NCBI GenBank assembly: GCA_002344345.1
Contig: DDTL01000048.1
Coordinates: forward strand, 1-35,528
DNA from: Saprospiraceae bacterium UBA2365
GTDB lineage: Bacteria; Bacteroidota; Bacteroidia; Chitinophagales; Saprospiraceae
DNA: 35,528 bases
Reading direction: 5' to 3'
In this document: positions 23,240 to 33,388 of the stretch, one piece after another
How the letters are laid out: each line of letters opens with the position of its first letter
How positions within the stretch are numbered: the stretch's first letter is position 1
The notes under the pieces: model-generated
Database searches by the model: none
Told to the model about the DNA's origin: nothing
The model's input: the letters and a program-made list of their open reading frames with translations, nothing else
Program-made: the position numbers and the translations under genes

Positions 23240-26200
23240 CTACCTCAACAAAAGAATATCACCACTTCTGACTTCACTCGTGCCGTCAGAGTGTAGAATT
23301 TCAATCAAATAGACATAAACGCCGGGATTGACAATGGTTCCATTAAAACTGCCGTCCCAACCATTGAATTGATCATTAAAATTTAAACCGCTTGCATGCC
23401 AGATTTTTTCTCCCCATCTATCAAAAATACTAAGGTTATACACTCCCTGGACTCCAAAACTTTTTACAAAAAAGACAGGATTGATTTCATCACCATTAGG
23501 GCTGAAAACATTCGGAATATAAACATCACCTTTCCTTTCAACTTTGATCAGTATTGAATCGGTGATTTCGCAACCTTCCTGGTCTCTGATCAATATGGTG
23601 TACATCGTTTCAACTACCGGTGTAGCATAAGGATTCAGACAATTATTACAACTGAGGTTTGCAGCAGGCGACCATTGTATGATATTGGGTATCATATTGG
23701 TTGTCACCTCAATCTGGTAACCATTGCCTTCCAGTAAACTGATTTCATCCTCAAGACTGATGTTGAAGCCTGGAAAGTCAGCGATTTGGAAATTTTGACT
23801 GATGCTGCATCCAAGTGCATCGGTGATCACCATATAATAGTTGCCAGGTTCGATATTATTGATTATAAATGGTATCGTATTGGCTATATTCGTTCCGAGC
23901 GTACTATTTGTCAGAGTCAGGGGAAGGCTGGCATTACTTTGTCCAGTGATGGAAATGCTTCCAAATCCAAAGCAATTTTCATCTGAATAGGCAGTGTTGA
24001 CCTGTATCTCTTTTGGAAAAATGCGTATCATTACCGTGCTGTCACAACCAGAAGTATTGATAAAAACTTCCGTACCAACCGGATTGGCAAGACTATAAAC
24101 CTGGGAACCTATTGTAATGCTTTCAGCAGGGCAAAATTCATAATCCAGTGTTAATGTATTAGTTCCTGCTACATTGATCACTATCCGGGTGCTTTGTTCA
24201 GCGCAAACACCCTGAGCCGGGAAGAAATATTCAAAAATATATCTTCCTGGTAAAATTGCAGAGAAATCAACATTTGCAGGATTGAACAGGCTCACACCTG
24301 AATTGGTCAATTCTCGGAATGATCCTCCCGGGTCTTCTCCTGTTAATAATGCGATAAGGCTGATACTGGCTGATGTGGAGCCATTGCAAATGTATGTGGT
24401 ATCGCAAGTTCCTGAATTTGGGGCATCCTGTACATACACTGTGATATCAGCATTATCGGGTGGGCATGGCCCGGTAGCGGGCACTAGATACCTGAAAATA
24501 TATTCTCCTGGTGCAACTCCGGAAAAAATTACAGAAGTTGGTAAGGAAAGATTTACGTTGCTCCCATTCAAATCTGCCCAGCTTCCATTATTTGAAATAC
24601 CAGAACCTAATAATTGGACAAGATTGATCGATTGTGTACTGTGCTCACAAATTGAAATGCTGTTGTCATTTCCTGCGAATGGTTCTGCAAAAACATGGAT
24701 GTATGCATAGGCGGTATCTGCCGGACAGTTGCCATTTGCGCTCAAAATATGCATATATACGTAGTTGCCTGGAGGTGGTATCGGTACGTTGTTCGGATTG
24801 CTGACCAACAATCCTAGTGGGTTTCTCCACGTGCCAATGGCGCTTTGACCTGTCAAAAGGGTCGTCAAATTGAAAGAAGACTGGCTTTCGCAAAAATCTA
24901 CCGAATAATTATTTCCGGCGCTTTGTGCTTCCTGAACAGTCAGGTAAACAAGTGTCAAATCCGTTCCACATTGATTTTGAATGCTGTATTGTAAAGTATA
25001 TGTTCCGATAAAACTACCCGGAACACTGACTATGTATGGATTATTGAGATTCAATGTGCCAGGGCCACTCATTTGTTGCCAGGTTCCGGAAAAATCATTC
25101 GTTCCACTGATCAATGTGAATAGATTTTGATTCCATCCTGCTCCCTGACAAACAGTAAGTGTTGATCCGATGCCTGCATCCGGAATGGTGATGCCAGTCA
25201 ATGTTGCCAAAGCTGTATCCCCCTGGCAATATAAACTTGCATTGATTACATAATTTAATTGCACTGTTTGCGTTGAATTTAATACAAAATTTTGTGGATC
25301 AGAAACCGGATTATTGGTATCATATTCCCATCTGCCACCAGAATCATGCGTTCCCAACAGGTTAAATAAGTTGTAGGGGGTATTTATGCAAATATTGGTT
25401 GAAAAATCAGCGCCTGCATTTATAGCCGGAGAGATCTGAACAGTAATAATGGCTGTGTCCTGACCGCAATCATTGCTAATAGCGAATTCAAAAATATATT
25501 CACCCTCCGAAGCTAAACTAAAATCTGTTGCTGCAGGATTACTTATATCTACGGGATCTCCCGAGATTTGTTTCCAGGTTCCATTGACTCCTGAAATGGT
25601 CAGAAAATTGCTAAGGTTTATTGCCCCGGAAAATCCAGCACAAATAGTAGCATCATTATCATTACCGGCGAATGCTGTTGCTGAGATCACAACAGTGATC
25701 ATAGAAGACACCTCGGGGCAAGATCCGCTTGCCGGGATTGTGTAGGAAAAACGGTAAGTGCCCTGGGGTGTGCCGGCAAAATCCACAGATTGAGTATTCG
25801 TCAAATCCACAGCTGCACCATCCAGATCATTCCAGTTTCCACCAGGGTCGTGCGGGCCAAGTAGCGATTCGAAATCAAGGATGGTATTGCCCGAACTGCA
25901 AACAAATGTATTTGTATTCTCTCCGGGATTGGCATTAGGGGAAATATTCACGGTCACAACAGCATCTTGTTCCCCACAAATACCTGAACCAGCCAAATGA
26001 TATGTAAAAATATAGTTTCCTTCTCCTAATTGACTAAAATCTACCTGGGAAGGATCGGTCAGATCTACACCGGTTGAATTATTATCTATCCAAATGCCGC
26101 CGATATCATGGGTTCCTATTATGCTGAGCAAATCTACCGGTGTATCATTACCGGAGCAAAGTGTGGTCTGTCCGCTTGATCCGGGGTTTAATGCAGCTTC

Positions 26201-28738
26201 AACTGTTACAGTTACCAAAGCAGAGACTTCTGGACAAATTCCGTTCCCGAGGATGATGTAAAGAAATCCATATTGTCCTGGCGTTATTCCGTTAAAACTG
26301 ACAGAAGACGGATCGGAAAGATCGACCAATGCGCCATCTTCATCAGACCAGATACCACCCGGGTCATGCGTGCCCAGGGCTGAATTTAAATTAATCGGAG
26401 TGCCGTCATTGCATGCGAATACTTGAGCAGGAGAACCTGGGTTAGGTTCAGTGATCACATTTACTGTAACGATGGCTGTTTGATCCGGACAAACACCATT
26501 GCCGGCAACTGTATAACTGAATTGATAAGTACCTAAGGTTAAGGTGCTGAAATCAACCTGTGAAGGATCGCTTAGATCAACACCGGAGCCGTTAATATCC
26601 ACCCAAATGCCTCCATTATCATAAATATCACCCAGAAAAGTAAACAGATCGAATTCAATGGTTGAGCCTTCACACAGATTAAGCAATCCGTCATTCCCAG
26701 GGTTTGGAGGAGAAGTAATTTCAACAGTTAATACAGCAAAAGCATCCGGACAAACTCCGTTTGAAAGTACTGTATATGTAAATTGATAAACTCCCGGAGT
26801 TACTCCGAAAAATGAGACATTTGCAGGGTCACTGATATCAGCTCCACTGGCATTGTCATCTGTCCAGATCCCGGAAGTATTGCCTGTATTTATCAATGTG
26901 AAAAAATCAGCGTTGCCTGAAACATCATTGCATAAATTGGTCAATGCATCTTCTCCGGCAATCGGAGGAATTTCTACGATCAGATCCACCTCAACCATTT
27001 CAGAATTGCAGGCTGCTTCTATTCTAGCATAAATGGTGGTTGTTTCAGAAATAAAATTGGTTACATTTAATATTTCAGTCATCCCATTCTGATCTTCATA
27101 AAAATGGACACCAACCCCCGTACCACTTGTAATTTCATCAATCAGGTTTGTCAGGTCAAATGATGCCCAATCATCACCCTCTTCATTACATGCTACCAAG
27201 GGACCTGGTTCTACAATTTCTGGTATTTCAAAAAAGTTCAATGTCAGGTTATTGGGATTGATGACCGAGGCTGAACAGTTGTGGTTGTCTATAATGTTAT
27301 CAATGATCAATGATGCTGACCCGCTGAAAAGGGTTGGTATATGCAGCGTATTGCTTGCAATATCATAAGTGGGAATAGGGATGGAACCATCAAAACAAAT
27401 TACCATCTGATCATCAAGATCATACGATGGAATCGTGATGGGAATGTTGAAAATGAAAGAAATGATCCTAAGGGTAACTTCATAAGGAGCTTCTCCACCG
27501 GAAATTTGGACAGAAATCTGATGACAATCACCCGGGCAGAAATCATGTGTGCCACTAAGCTCAGCTTCAGGTTCTTCCCAAACAGTGATCGGTTTACATG
27601 CAAAGGGTTCACAATCTGTGAGTTGAGTAAATTCAGGGTCAAGTACAACACAAATATTATATTCTCCTGCAGTAGGGAAGCTTACGCTGGTAGTAGCTGT
27701 TTGGTCAGGATGTATCCCGGTCAATGCACCAAATGGAACTGCAGATATATCTGTTCCTCCCGTATATGGATCTGCTGGTGGTGCGATTCCGGTAAAATAT
27801 ACAAAACGAACGCCAAAATCTGCTTCACCATTGTCAGTTTCAGCCATATTTCCTAAACCTGTGGCAGTTATATCAAAAGCAGTATTGACGCAAATACCTG
27901 TTATATCATTGTCAAAAACAATATCATCAATCACCGGACAGGTAAATAGTGTACAAGCAGCATCAATATCATCGCAATCCAGTGTGCCGGCAGCGATCCG
28001 GTTGATGAGTGCCTCGTTTAGTGGCGAATTAGGTTCTCCTGGTGTTGGTGTTAAATCACTGTAATTGGCTGCATCAAACCAGTCACCGCAATCCAGGGAA
28101 GACTGAATATTGCCAACAAAAAGATTTCCGGTGGTTTCTCCCGGAGCGAACATGCCGGGTGTCAGATCACCGTAATAGGTGCCATGGTAAAAAATTCCTC
28201 CTGGTCTTCTCGTTTGAACTCCGTCACCCTGATTCCTGAGACCTATGACCAAAGGCCAGGTTTGATAGGAAAAGGCAGTGCATGGCACATAATTTCCGTT
28301 TGGAGGCACAACGCTTGGATTTGAAAAACATATATCAATCCCTGCATCATTATGGGGAACGACCCAAATTCCATCAGGATTCGGAGTGCCATCCTCCGGG
28401 AAAGGCGGCAAAGGAAGTGTCTCTCCATCATATAAAACGATGATCGTGCCGGGAATCATGGCACTGAATAAGGATCCAAGTATGAGATGCCCTGTGGCTG
28501 TTCCAACTCCAGTTGTTGGATTGTTGTTGTCATCTATGATCCAGCCTTCGAGGTTGACCGGCGCAGTCGGATTTGCAGGATCGCCAACCACAACTAACTC
28601 TATCCATTCCGGGTAACTTGACCCATCGAACTCGTTAACAAACAAGCTGCCTCCGGTAAGGCATTGCTGACCAATTGAAGCATGAATGGTTGACAATAAT
28701 AATATGATCACAACCGGCAATGTTTGAAAAAATCTCAT
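23240..28738 (-). CDS. Giant multi-repeat surface protein with gliding-motility-type C-terminal domain (T9SS type B)
   Basis: A 1832-residue secreted protein. A signal peptide (MRFFQTLPVVIILLLSTIHASIG) is followed by a lamin-tail-like domain (LFVNEFDGSSYPEWIELVVVG, with a GWIIDDNN core; about 30-160), then several non-repetitive beta-domains to about residue 590. Eleven ~85-residue repeats fill 591-1524; each begins near a PGxxG...C motif and contains a GGIW.D..G..VDLSDPS core, then GxYxFxYxVxxxGxCP. Then come a few Cys-containing Ig-like modules and the gliding motility-associated C-terminal domain at 1737-1832 (VYIPNVFSPNGDEINP...FDRWGEKIWH...GWDG...PGVYVYLIEI), which directs T9SS type B export and surface attachment. 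It probably functions as an adhesin or cell-surface structure. A promoter candidate lies just upstream. Paired Cys per repeat suggest disulfides. Confidence 0.9.
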   Translation of the reverse strand: MRFFQTLPVVIILLLSTIHASIGQQCLTGGSLFVNEFDGSSYPEWIELVVVGDPANPTAPVNLEGWIIDDNNNPTTGVGTATGHLILGSLFSAMIPGTIIVLYDGETLPLPPFPEDGTPNPDGIWVVPHNDAGIDICFSNPSVVPPNGNYVPCTAFSYQTWPLVIGLRNQGDGVQTRRPGGIFYHGTYYGDLTPGMFAPGETTGNLFVGNIQSSLDCGDWFDAANYSDLTPTPGEPNSPLNEALINRIAAGTLDCDDIDAACTLFTCPVIDDIVFDNDITGICVNTAFDITATGLGNMAETDNGEADFGVRFVYFTGIAPPADPYTGGTDISAVPFGALTGIHPDQTATTSVSFPTAGEYNICVVLDPEFTQLTDCEPFACKPITVWEEPEAELSGTHDFCPGDCHQISVQISGGEAPYEVTLRIISFIFNIPITIPSYDLDDQMVICFDGSIPIPTYDIASNTLHIPTLFSGSASLIIDNIIDNHNCSASVINPNNLTLNFFEIPEIVEPGPLVACNEEGDDWASFDLTNLIDEITSGTGVGVHFYEDQNGMTEILNVTNFISETTTIYARIEAACNSEMVEVDLIVEIPPIAGEDALTNLCNDVSGNADFFTLINTGNTSGIWTDDNASGADISDPANVSFFGVTPGVYQFTYTVLSNGVCPDAFAVLTVEITSPPNPGNDGLLNLCEGSTIEFDLFTFLGDIYDNGGIWVDINGSGVDLSDPSQVDFSTLTLGTYQFSYTVAGNGVCPDQTAIVTVNVITEPNPGSPAQVFACNDGTPINLNSALGTHDPGGIWSDEDGALVDLSDPSSVSFNGITPGQYGFLYIILGNGICPEVSALVTVTVEAALNPGSSGQTTLCSGNDTPVDLLSIIGTHDIGGIWIDNNSTGVDLTDPSQVDFSQLGEGNYIFTYHLAGSGICGEQDAVVTVNISPNANPGENTNTFVCSSGNTILDFESLLGPHDPGGNWNDLDGAAVDLTNTQSVDFAGTPQGTYRFSYTIPASGSCPEVSSMITVVISATAFAGNDNDATICAGFSGAINLSNFLTISGVNGTWKQISGDPVDISNPAATDFSLASEGEYIFEFAISNDCGQDTAIITVQISPAINAGADFSTNICINTPYNLFNLLGTHDSGGRWEYDTNNPVSDPQNFVLNSTQTVQLNYVINASLYCQGDTALATLTGITIPDAGIGSTLTVCQGAGWNQNLFTLISGTNDFSGTWQQMSGPGTLNLNNPYIVSVPGSFIGTYTLQYSIQNQCGTDLTLVYLTVQEAQSAGNNYSVDFCESQSSFNLTTLLTGQSAIGTWRNPLGLLVSNPNNVPIPPPGNYVYMHILSANGNCPADTAYAYIHVFAEPFAGNDNSISICEHSTQSINLVQLLGSGISNNGSWADLNGSNVNLSLPTSVIFSGVAPGEYIFRYLVPATGPCPPDNADITVYVQDAPNSGTCDTTYICNGSTSASISLIALLTGEDPGGSFRELTNSGVSLFNPANVDFSAILPGRYIFEYFFPAQGVCAEQSTRIVINVAGTNTLTLDYEFCPAESITIGSQVYSLANPVGTEVFINTSGCDSTVMIRIFPKEIQVNTAYSDENCFGFGSISITGQSNASLPLTLTNSTLGTNIANTIPFIINNIEPGNYYMVITDALGCSISQNFQIADFPGFNISLEDEISLLEGNGYQIEVTTNMIPNIIQWSPAANLSCNNCLNPYATPVVETMYTILIRDQEGCEITDSILIKVERKGDVYIPNVFSPNGDEINPVFFVKSFGVQGVYNLSIFDRWGEKIWHASGLNFNDQFNGWDGSFNGTIVNPGVYVYLIEILHSDGTSEVRSGDILLLR
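24167..26968 (-). repeat. Eleven tandem protein-coding repeats (~255 bp each)
   Basis: It encodes residues 591-1524 of the giant surface protein as eleven units of about 85 residues. Units 1-5 share GTHDPGGIW-like cores; units 6-11 are more diverged (for example NGTWKQISG, GTWRNPLG, NGSWADLNG). DNA divergence is large enough that unequal recombination between units is not obvious. Confidence 0.8.
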
Positions 28739-28756
28739 TCCAAGTAGTTTTAATCA

Positions 28757-28784
28757 CAAATATACAAGCTTTTTAAGCTGCAAA
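28757..28784 (-). promoter_or_regulatory. Candidate promoter of the giant surface protein gene
   Basis: The minus-strand TATATTTG (complement of 28757-28764) matches TAnnTTTG, and TTTG (complement of 28781-28784) lies 16 nt upstream, a little short. The start near 28750 would leave a leader of about 12 nt before the ATG at 28738. Confidence 0.45.
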
Positions 28785-28846
28785 GCTGATTTATGATAAA
28801 TTTACGCATTCTTAAAGATTTGGTATTGGATTCAAGGAAAATTATT

Positions 28847-28875
28847 CTATTTTGCATTGATTTTAATCAAAATAG
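28847..28875. other. Small inverted repeat between divergent genes
   Basis: CTATTTTG (28847-28854) and CAAAATAG (28868-28875) are complementary around a 13-nt AT-rich loop. It lies between the divergent giant protein and hydrolase genes. It could be an operator or a chance palindrome in AT-rich sequence. Confidence 0.3.
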
Positions 28876-28970
28876 CCTTAAATATTTTAGATCATTCTTT
28901 ATGGGTGAAAGATCAGATTGATAATGGTCTTTCCATACAAATTTCAGATAATTGAAAAAAATAAGCGTAT

Positions 28971-30431
28971 ATGAAAAAAGTTTTTTTTACTGGGTTGGTT
29001 TTGTTGATTTTTTCCGGATTTGGTCTTAGTCAGGAATTGATTTTGATGGAAAAGATCAGGACGTTTACTAAAAGCGAGTTGTCTTCAATATTTTTTATAG
29101 AAGCCTTGTATAATGTAGATGTTTACAGAATTCATTACACCACAACCAATACTTTTGCGCAAAAAGATACTGCATCTGGAGTTTTCTGCCTTCCGGTTAA
29201 AGCCAATACTGTTTTTCCAATACTGATTTACGATCACGGAACGGTAAGCGATCGATATGATGTGCCTTCATTTGGTTCTTATGAGCAATCCATCAGTGCG
29301 GTGTTCGCATCATTTGGATTTATCACCGTCGCCCCGGATTATATAGGATTGGGCATTTCAAAGGGATTACATCCTTATGTTCATCCTGAGTCTGAAGCAC
29401 GGGCTGGCATCGATCTTGTTTTAGCGGTCAAAGCAATTAATTCTCTTGAGAATTTCCATTACAATGATCAATTGTTCATTACCGGATATTCTCAGGGAGG
29501 CCATGCTGCGATGGCAACATTTAAAACCCTTTCAGCATCATCCGAACTGGAAGTCACCGCAGTTGCGCCAATGTCCGGGCCATACAGTATTTCCAGGGAA
29601 ATGAAAAAATTTACTTTCGGAGATACAGAGTATTTTTTCTGTGCCTACCTTGGAAGTGTCCTTCTGACAGCCAAATACGTTTATCCTGAACTTTTTACAG
29701 AACTTGAAATAGAGGATATGTTAAAGCCCGATTATGCTGTCATGGTCAGAAAATTTGAGAGAGAAGAAATCGATCTGGACGATTTGAATGATCAGATGAT
29801 CGCAAAATTGAGACAAAATAACGGCAAAGTTTTGCCCAAAAGAATGTTCATTGACAGTGTGGCAAATGCTTTTTTGACAGATGATGATCATCCATTGAAT
29901 CAGGCACTTGAAAGAATGGATGTATGTGACTGGAAGCCGGAAAAACCATTAAAAATGTTGTATTGCAAGAATGATGACCAGGTGACTTACAGAAACGCTG
30001 TATATGCTGATTCACTGATGCACGCCAACGGTTCTGAAACCGTATCTGCCGCTGATGTATTCAGTTCTGGTGACCACGGAACCTGTTTTTATCCGGCTGC
30101 TTTGGCTTTGCGGACCTTCTTCTGGCAATATCAGGAAATCGGGACAGTAGGCACCACTGAGCCTGAAAATCCTTCTATCTCAATTTGGCCGAATCCTGCA
30201 AGCGATCTCCTTTATTTTGAAAACATAAATATGAATGTTCAGGGAAAGGATATCATGATCAGATTGTATGATGCAACAGGTCAATTACTTGCCACGCATA
30301 AAATTTTGCCCAATGCTCAGGCAATAAACAACATCGACATACATTACCTCAAATCCGGGTTATACATAATAGAAATTTCCAATTCAAACGGGCTGGTAGA
30401 AATAAAAAAACTTGTTAAATCACCACAATGA
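28971..30431 (+). CDS. Secreted alpha/beta hydrolase (lipase-like) with T9SS sorting domain
   Basis: A serine hydrolase. After a signal peptide (MKKVFFTGLVLLIFSGFGLSQ), an alpha/beta hydrolase fold spans about residues 45-385. The nucleophile is S174 in the GYSQGG elbow. The likely acid is in YCKNDDQVTY and the likely His is in GDHGTC. The oxyanion region is LIYDHGT. It resembles secreted lipases or esterases that act on soluble or surface esters. The last ~80 residues (ISIWPNPASDLLYF to IKKLVKS) are a type A T9SS sorting domain, so it is probably exported to the cell surface. It is divergent from the giant repeat protein and convergent with dgt, with only a 33-bp gap and no obvious terminator. 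Confidence 0.88.
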   Translation: MKKVFFTGLVLLIFSGFGLSQELILMEKIRTFTKSELSSIFFIEALYNVDVYRIHYTTTNTFAQKDTASGVFCLPVKANTVFPILIYDHGTVSDRYDVPSFGSYEQSISAVFASFGFITVAPDYIGLGISKGLHPYVHPESEARAGIDLVLAVKAINSLENFHYNDQLFITGYSQGGHAAMATFKTLSASSELEVTAVAPMSGPYSISREMKKFTFGDTEYFFCAYLGSVLLTAKYVYPELFTELEIEDMLKPDYAVMVRKFEREEIDLDDLNDQMIAKLRQNNGKVLPKRMFIDSVANAFLTDDDHPLNQALERMDVCDWKPEKPLKMLYCKNDDQVTYRNAVYADSLMHANGSETVSAADVFSSGDHGTCFYPAALALRTFFWQYQEIGTVGTTEPENPSISIWPNPASDLLYFENINMNVQGKDIMIRLYDATGQLLATHKILPNAQAINNIDIHYLKSGLYIIEISNSNGLVEIKKLVKSPQ

Positions 30432-30464
30432 AAAACCAAATAAAATTTTAGAACAATTTTTCAA

Positions 30465-31826
30465 TCAATAGTCTGCCAAAGAAATCCCAAACAAATCACG
30501 GTACATCCGGACAGCTTGTTGATCAGTCATGCCGGAGACGAACATGGCAATGTTGAGCAAATTGGTATACCTTTCTTCAAAGGGTTGATGATTGATATCC
30601 AGATATTCCTGCGGAATAAGTTTTCTGAGTTTTGCGAGGAATTTATCTTCATCACTCATCACAGACTGAACGAATATTTCGAGCAATCCAGGTAATACTT
30701 TTCTGCCGGCGGATTCGATTTTCAGAACTGTTTCTGAATTATAAATTTTCTCAAAACTGGTTTTTTTGATTTGTTTCAGGGTGTGAATTTGAGGAGTCTT
30801 TTCTATCAGGGCAGTATCAAATATTCCGGCTCGGATATCTTCTTCTTTTTCTATAAAAACTTTAGCTGTCTGCTGAACCATTTCATTGATGGCTTTACTT
30901 CTCAGATAAGCTATTTTTGTCTCTCTGGAATTCAATTGGTTATACCTTCCCAAATCAAATTGCTCCCTGTTGAGGATTTCGAAGTATGCGCTTTCAATTT
31001 CTTCGAAACTGATCAGATGAACATGGTAGCCATCCTCAAAATCGATGATGGAGTAACAAATATCATCTGCTGCTTCCACCAGGAAAGCCAGAGGAAATCT
31101 GTGGTTAACCTGCAATTCTCCTGTTTTGTATTGAGTGATGCCGAGTTCTGCTGAAATCTTATCATAAACGGGAATTTCAGACCAGAAAAAATTATATTTT
31201 TTAAGTGAAACTCTGTCATGAATGTCAGGGAAAGGATATGAAGGTCTCGGATATTTGATAAAACTCGCATAAGTTGCAAAACTCAATCCCAGGCCGCCTT
31301 CGAGATTGGAATGATATGGCGCTGTATGAGTCATTATCCTGAAACCTGCAGCATTGCCTTCGAAATTCTGTAAATCAGCCTTTTGTACAACATTTAAACC
31401 TGCAATGTAAGGCATGGCAGCCTTGCTTTTAAAATAGGAAGAAATTGCGTCTTCACCTGCATGTCCAAAAGGGGGATTGCCAATATCATGTGCGAGGCAA
31501 GCAGCACTCGTCAATGCACCCAGATCAGATGGCTGACAGGAATCATTGAGTTGAGGATATTTTTTAAATAGCAACTGGCCTGCCATATTGCCTAAGGTGC
31601 GACCAACAGATGCAGTTTCCAGGCTGTGTGTCAACCGGTTTCTGACAAAATCAGATTTTGGAAAAGGAAATACCTGCGTTTTGTTTTGAAGCTTTCTGAA
31701 AGATGAAGAAAAGATAATCCTGTCATAATCTACCTGAAAATCAGATCTGTAATGCACTGAATCATTTGTCATGCTTCGCTTTTGACCCAATCTTTCAGGA
31801 CTTAGCAGTTTTTTCCATTCCATCAT
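30465..31826 (-). CDS. dgt: Deoxyguanosinetriphosphate triphosphohydrolase (HD domain)
   Basis: Hydrolyses dGTP or other dNTPs to the deoxynucleoside and triphosphate, helping control dNTP pools. The N-terminal DYDRIIFSSSFRKLQNKTQVFPFP (about 33-56) and NRLTHSLE (H67) are diagnostic, the HD pair is H113-D114 in AHDIGNPPFGHAGE, and the distal Asp lies in EAADDICYSIIDFEDG. At 453 residues it is a normal length. It begins 4 bp after the BT_3928-like gene ends, so the two are almost certainly cotranscribed. Start is one of two consecutive Met codons (31826 or 31823). Confidence 0.95.
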   Translation of the reverse strand: MMEWKKLLSPERLGQKRSMTNDSVHYRSDFQVDYDRIIFSSSFRKLQNKTQVFPFPKSDFVRNRLTHSLETASVGRTLGNMAGQLLFKKYPQLNDSCQPSDLGALTSAACLAHDIGNPPFGHAGEDAISSYFKSKAAMPYIAGLNVVQKADLQNFEGNAAGFRIMTHTAPYHSNLEGGLGLSFATYASFIKYPRPSYPFPDIHDRVSLKKYNFFWSEIPVYDKISAELGITQYKTGELQVNHRFPLAFLVEAADDICYSIIDFEDGYHVHLISFEEIESAYFEILNREQFDLGRYNQLNSRETKIAYLRSKAINEMVQQTAKVFIEKEEDIRAGIFDTALIEKTPQIHTLKQIKKTSFEKIYNSETVLKIESAGRKVLPGLLEIFVQSVMSDEDKFLAKLRKLIPQEYLDINHQPFEERYTNLLNIAMFVSGMTDQQAVRMYRDLFGISLADY

Positions 31827-31830
31827 GATT

Positions 31831-33312
31831 TTAGTCTACTTTCAGATTCCGTGAGTAATTATCAAAGTCAGGCAGCCTCCGCCAATGCCATTGTTCGATG
31901 ATGGTACCATTGCTTAAGAGGAGAATGCCAGGATTGCTTCGGATCATGGTCTTTAATAGTATATTGTCTGCAGTATAATATTCAATGTCCAGGCCGGTTT
32001 TTTGTTTGAAACTGGCGACCTGGTCAGCGTCACCACCTACCAGAGCAATTACCCTTATATCAGCTTTTTTTGCATCGTTCACAAATGGTTTGATCTTTTG
32101 TTCAAAACGCTTCAGATAGCTGTTTTTCCATTCATGGTCATACCGGGTGACATTGTAATTTTTAATCTCCTGAATGTTTTTTACCAGAGTAAATGTGTCA
32201 GATGCTGCGGACTGAATTGTATCCGTCCTGAAAATTGTGTCAGAAACGGTCACATATTTCGGAGTGGCTTTACTTTCAAGTTTTTCCATCACCAAAACCA
32301 TGCTTAATCCTTTATAATTCAGTATATCCTCTGTCATTAAGTTTCCATCAAAACTCTCAATATAGAAATCACTGATTTGAGTGGTAGGAATGGAGGGTTT
32401 AGTGAAGTCTGTGTGAATATATTCCCATTGGTCTGTCGGATACCTGGCACTATCAAAGTCAGCATTTTTTACGATAATGACCTCGTTGGTTTTCTTGTTT
32501 TTCAAATGCCACCTCAGTGGTTCTGTTTTGCTTGCTGCTTCAGCTTCTTTTTCCTGTTGTTCCAGAATATTTACCCCGTTTTTGAATGGTCGCAGGTTGA
32601 TATGCGGAATGTTCCAGTAATAATTGCTCATACAATATAATATGAACAGGATGGTTGCGAAGCCGGCAATTGTTTTTCTGAAAAAAGCATTTCCCAGTTG
32701 ATGCATCTTTTTGTGGAAAATCACAAAATATACACCTGGGAAAAACAACACCACATCTTTCATGAATGAGGTAAACGGTGCAAAAGTGATAAAATCTCCA
32801 AAACATCCGCAGGTGGTGACCTTCATGTTGGCCGGATCAAAATCTGACCATTGGCTGAAATGCCAGAAATTGATCTCAGGCGGTACATAGCCGGTCAGAT
32901 AAGTATAACCTGTTAAAAACAGGAATAAAATGATCAAGAGCAAAAAGCCCCAGGCTGTAAAAAGCGGAAAAGCACCAATGATCAGCATGACCCCCAACAA
33001 CATCTCAAAAACGATCATAATAACTGAAAACAGCACTGAGTATTCCGTAAAAAAGGGGAAAACAGGTGTCAGAAAGGAAAACCATGAATTTTGAAACAAT
33101 ACTTCAAACGCGGCAAAATAATCATCCATTTTATAGGCTGTTCCCAACGGGTCAATGGCTTTGACAAAGCCAGAAACAATGAAAAGAATGCCGATATAGT
33201 TTTGTAAAAAGGTCATCAGCCATTGTTTGGATTTTTTCCAGACTTTTATCATCAGATAACTCAGTAAGCCGGCAAAGACCAGAATAATCAACAGTAATGT
33301 AAGTAAACTCAT
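31831..33312 (-). CDS. DoxX/MauE-like membrane protein (BT_3928-type)
   Basis: An integral membrane protein with about five helices in the N-terminal ~230 residues, preceded by a short helix (MSLLTLLLIILVFAGLLSYLM). The DoxX-like module shows FLQNYIGILFIVSGFVKAIDPLGTAYKMDDY and a CGCFGD motif after TT (about residue 172). A C-terminal periplasmic domain (about 290-490) resembles a divergent thioredoxin-like fold with no obvious CXXC. Related Bacteroides proteins are annotated as BT_3928-like; the role is not established, and redox or membrane maintenance is inference. It sits in a minus-strand row of DUF1599 - this gene - dgt, with 76 bp to the DUF1599 gene and 4 bp to dgt. Confidence 0.75.
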   Translation of the reverse strand: MSLLTLLLIILVFAGLLSYLMIKVWKKSKQWLMTFLQNYIGILFIVSGFVKAIDPLGTAYKMDDYFAAFEVLFQNSWFSFLTPVFPFFTEYSVLFSVIMIVFEMLLGVMLIIGAFPLFTAWGFLLLIILFLFLTGYTYLTGYVPPEINFWHFSQWSDFDPANMKVTTCGCFGDFITFAPFTSFMKDVVLFFPGVYFVIFHKKMHQLGNAFFRKTIAGFATILFILYCMSNYYWNIPHINLRPFKNGVNILEQQEKEAEAASKTEPLRWHLKNKKTNEVIIVKNADFDSARYPTDQWEYIHTDFTKPSIPTTQISDFYIESFDGNLMTEDILNYKGLSMVLVMEKLESKATPKYVTVSDTIFRTDTIQSAASDTFTLVKNIQEIKNYNVTRYDHEWKNSYLKRFEQKIKPFVNDAKKADIRVIALVGGDADQVASFKQKTGLDIEYYTADNILLKTMIRSNPGILLLSNGTIIEQWHWRRLPDFDNYSRNLKVD

Positions 33313-33388
33313 TATTTTTCAGTATTTATGATTGTATAAAACTACATGTTAGCTCGGAACTCAAACAGGATTTGTGTTTGAAATATTT

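Noticed and set aside
27341..27856. Plus-strand open frame of 171 codons antisense to the giant surface protein
   Set aside because: The minus frame is continuous with clear domain structure; the antisense translation has no domain features.
30465..31826. dGTPase as a phage-defence dNTP-depletion gene
   Set aside because: Sequence and context (4 bp from a conserved Bacteroidota membrane gene, no mobile signs) fit the housekeeping dgt.
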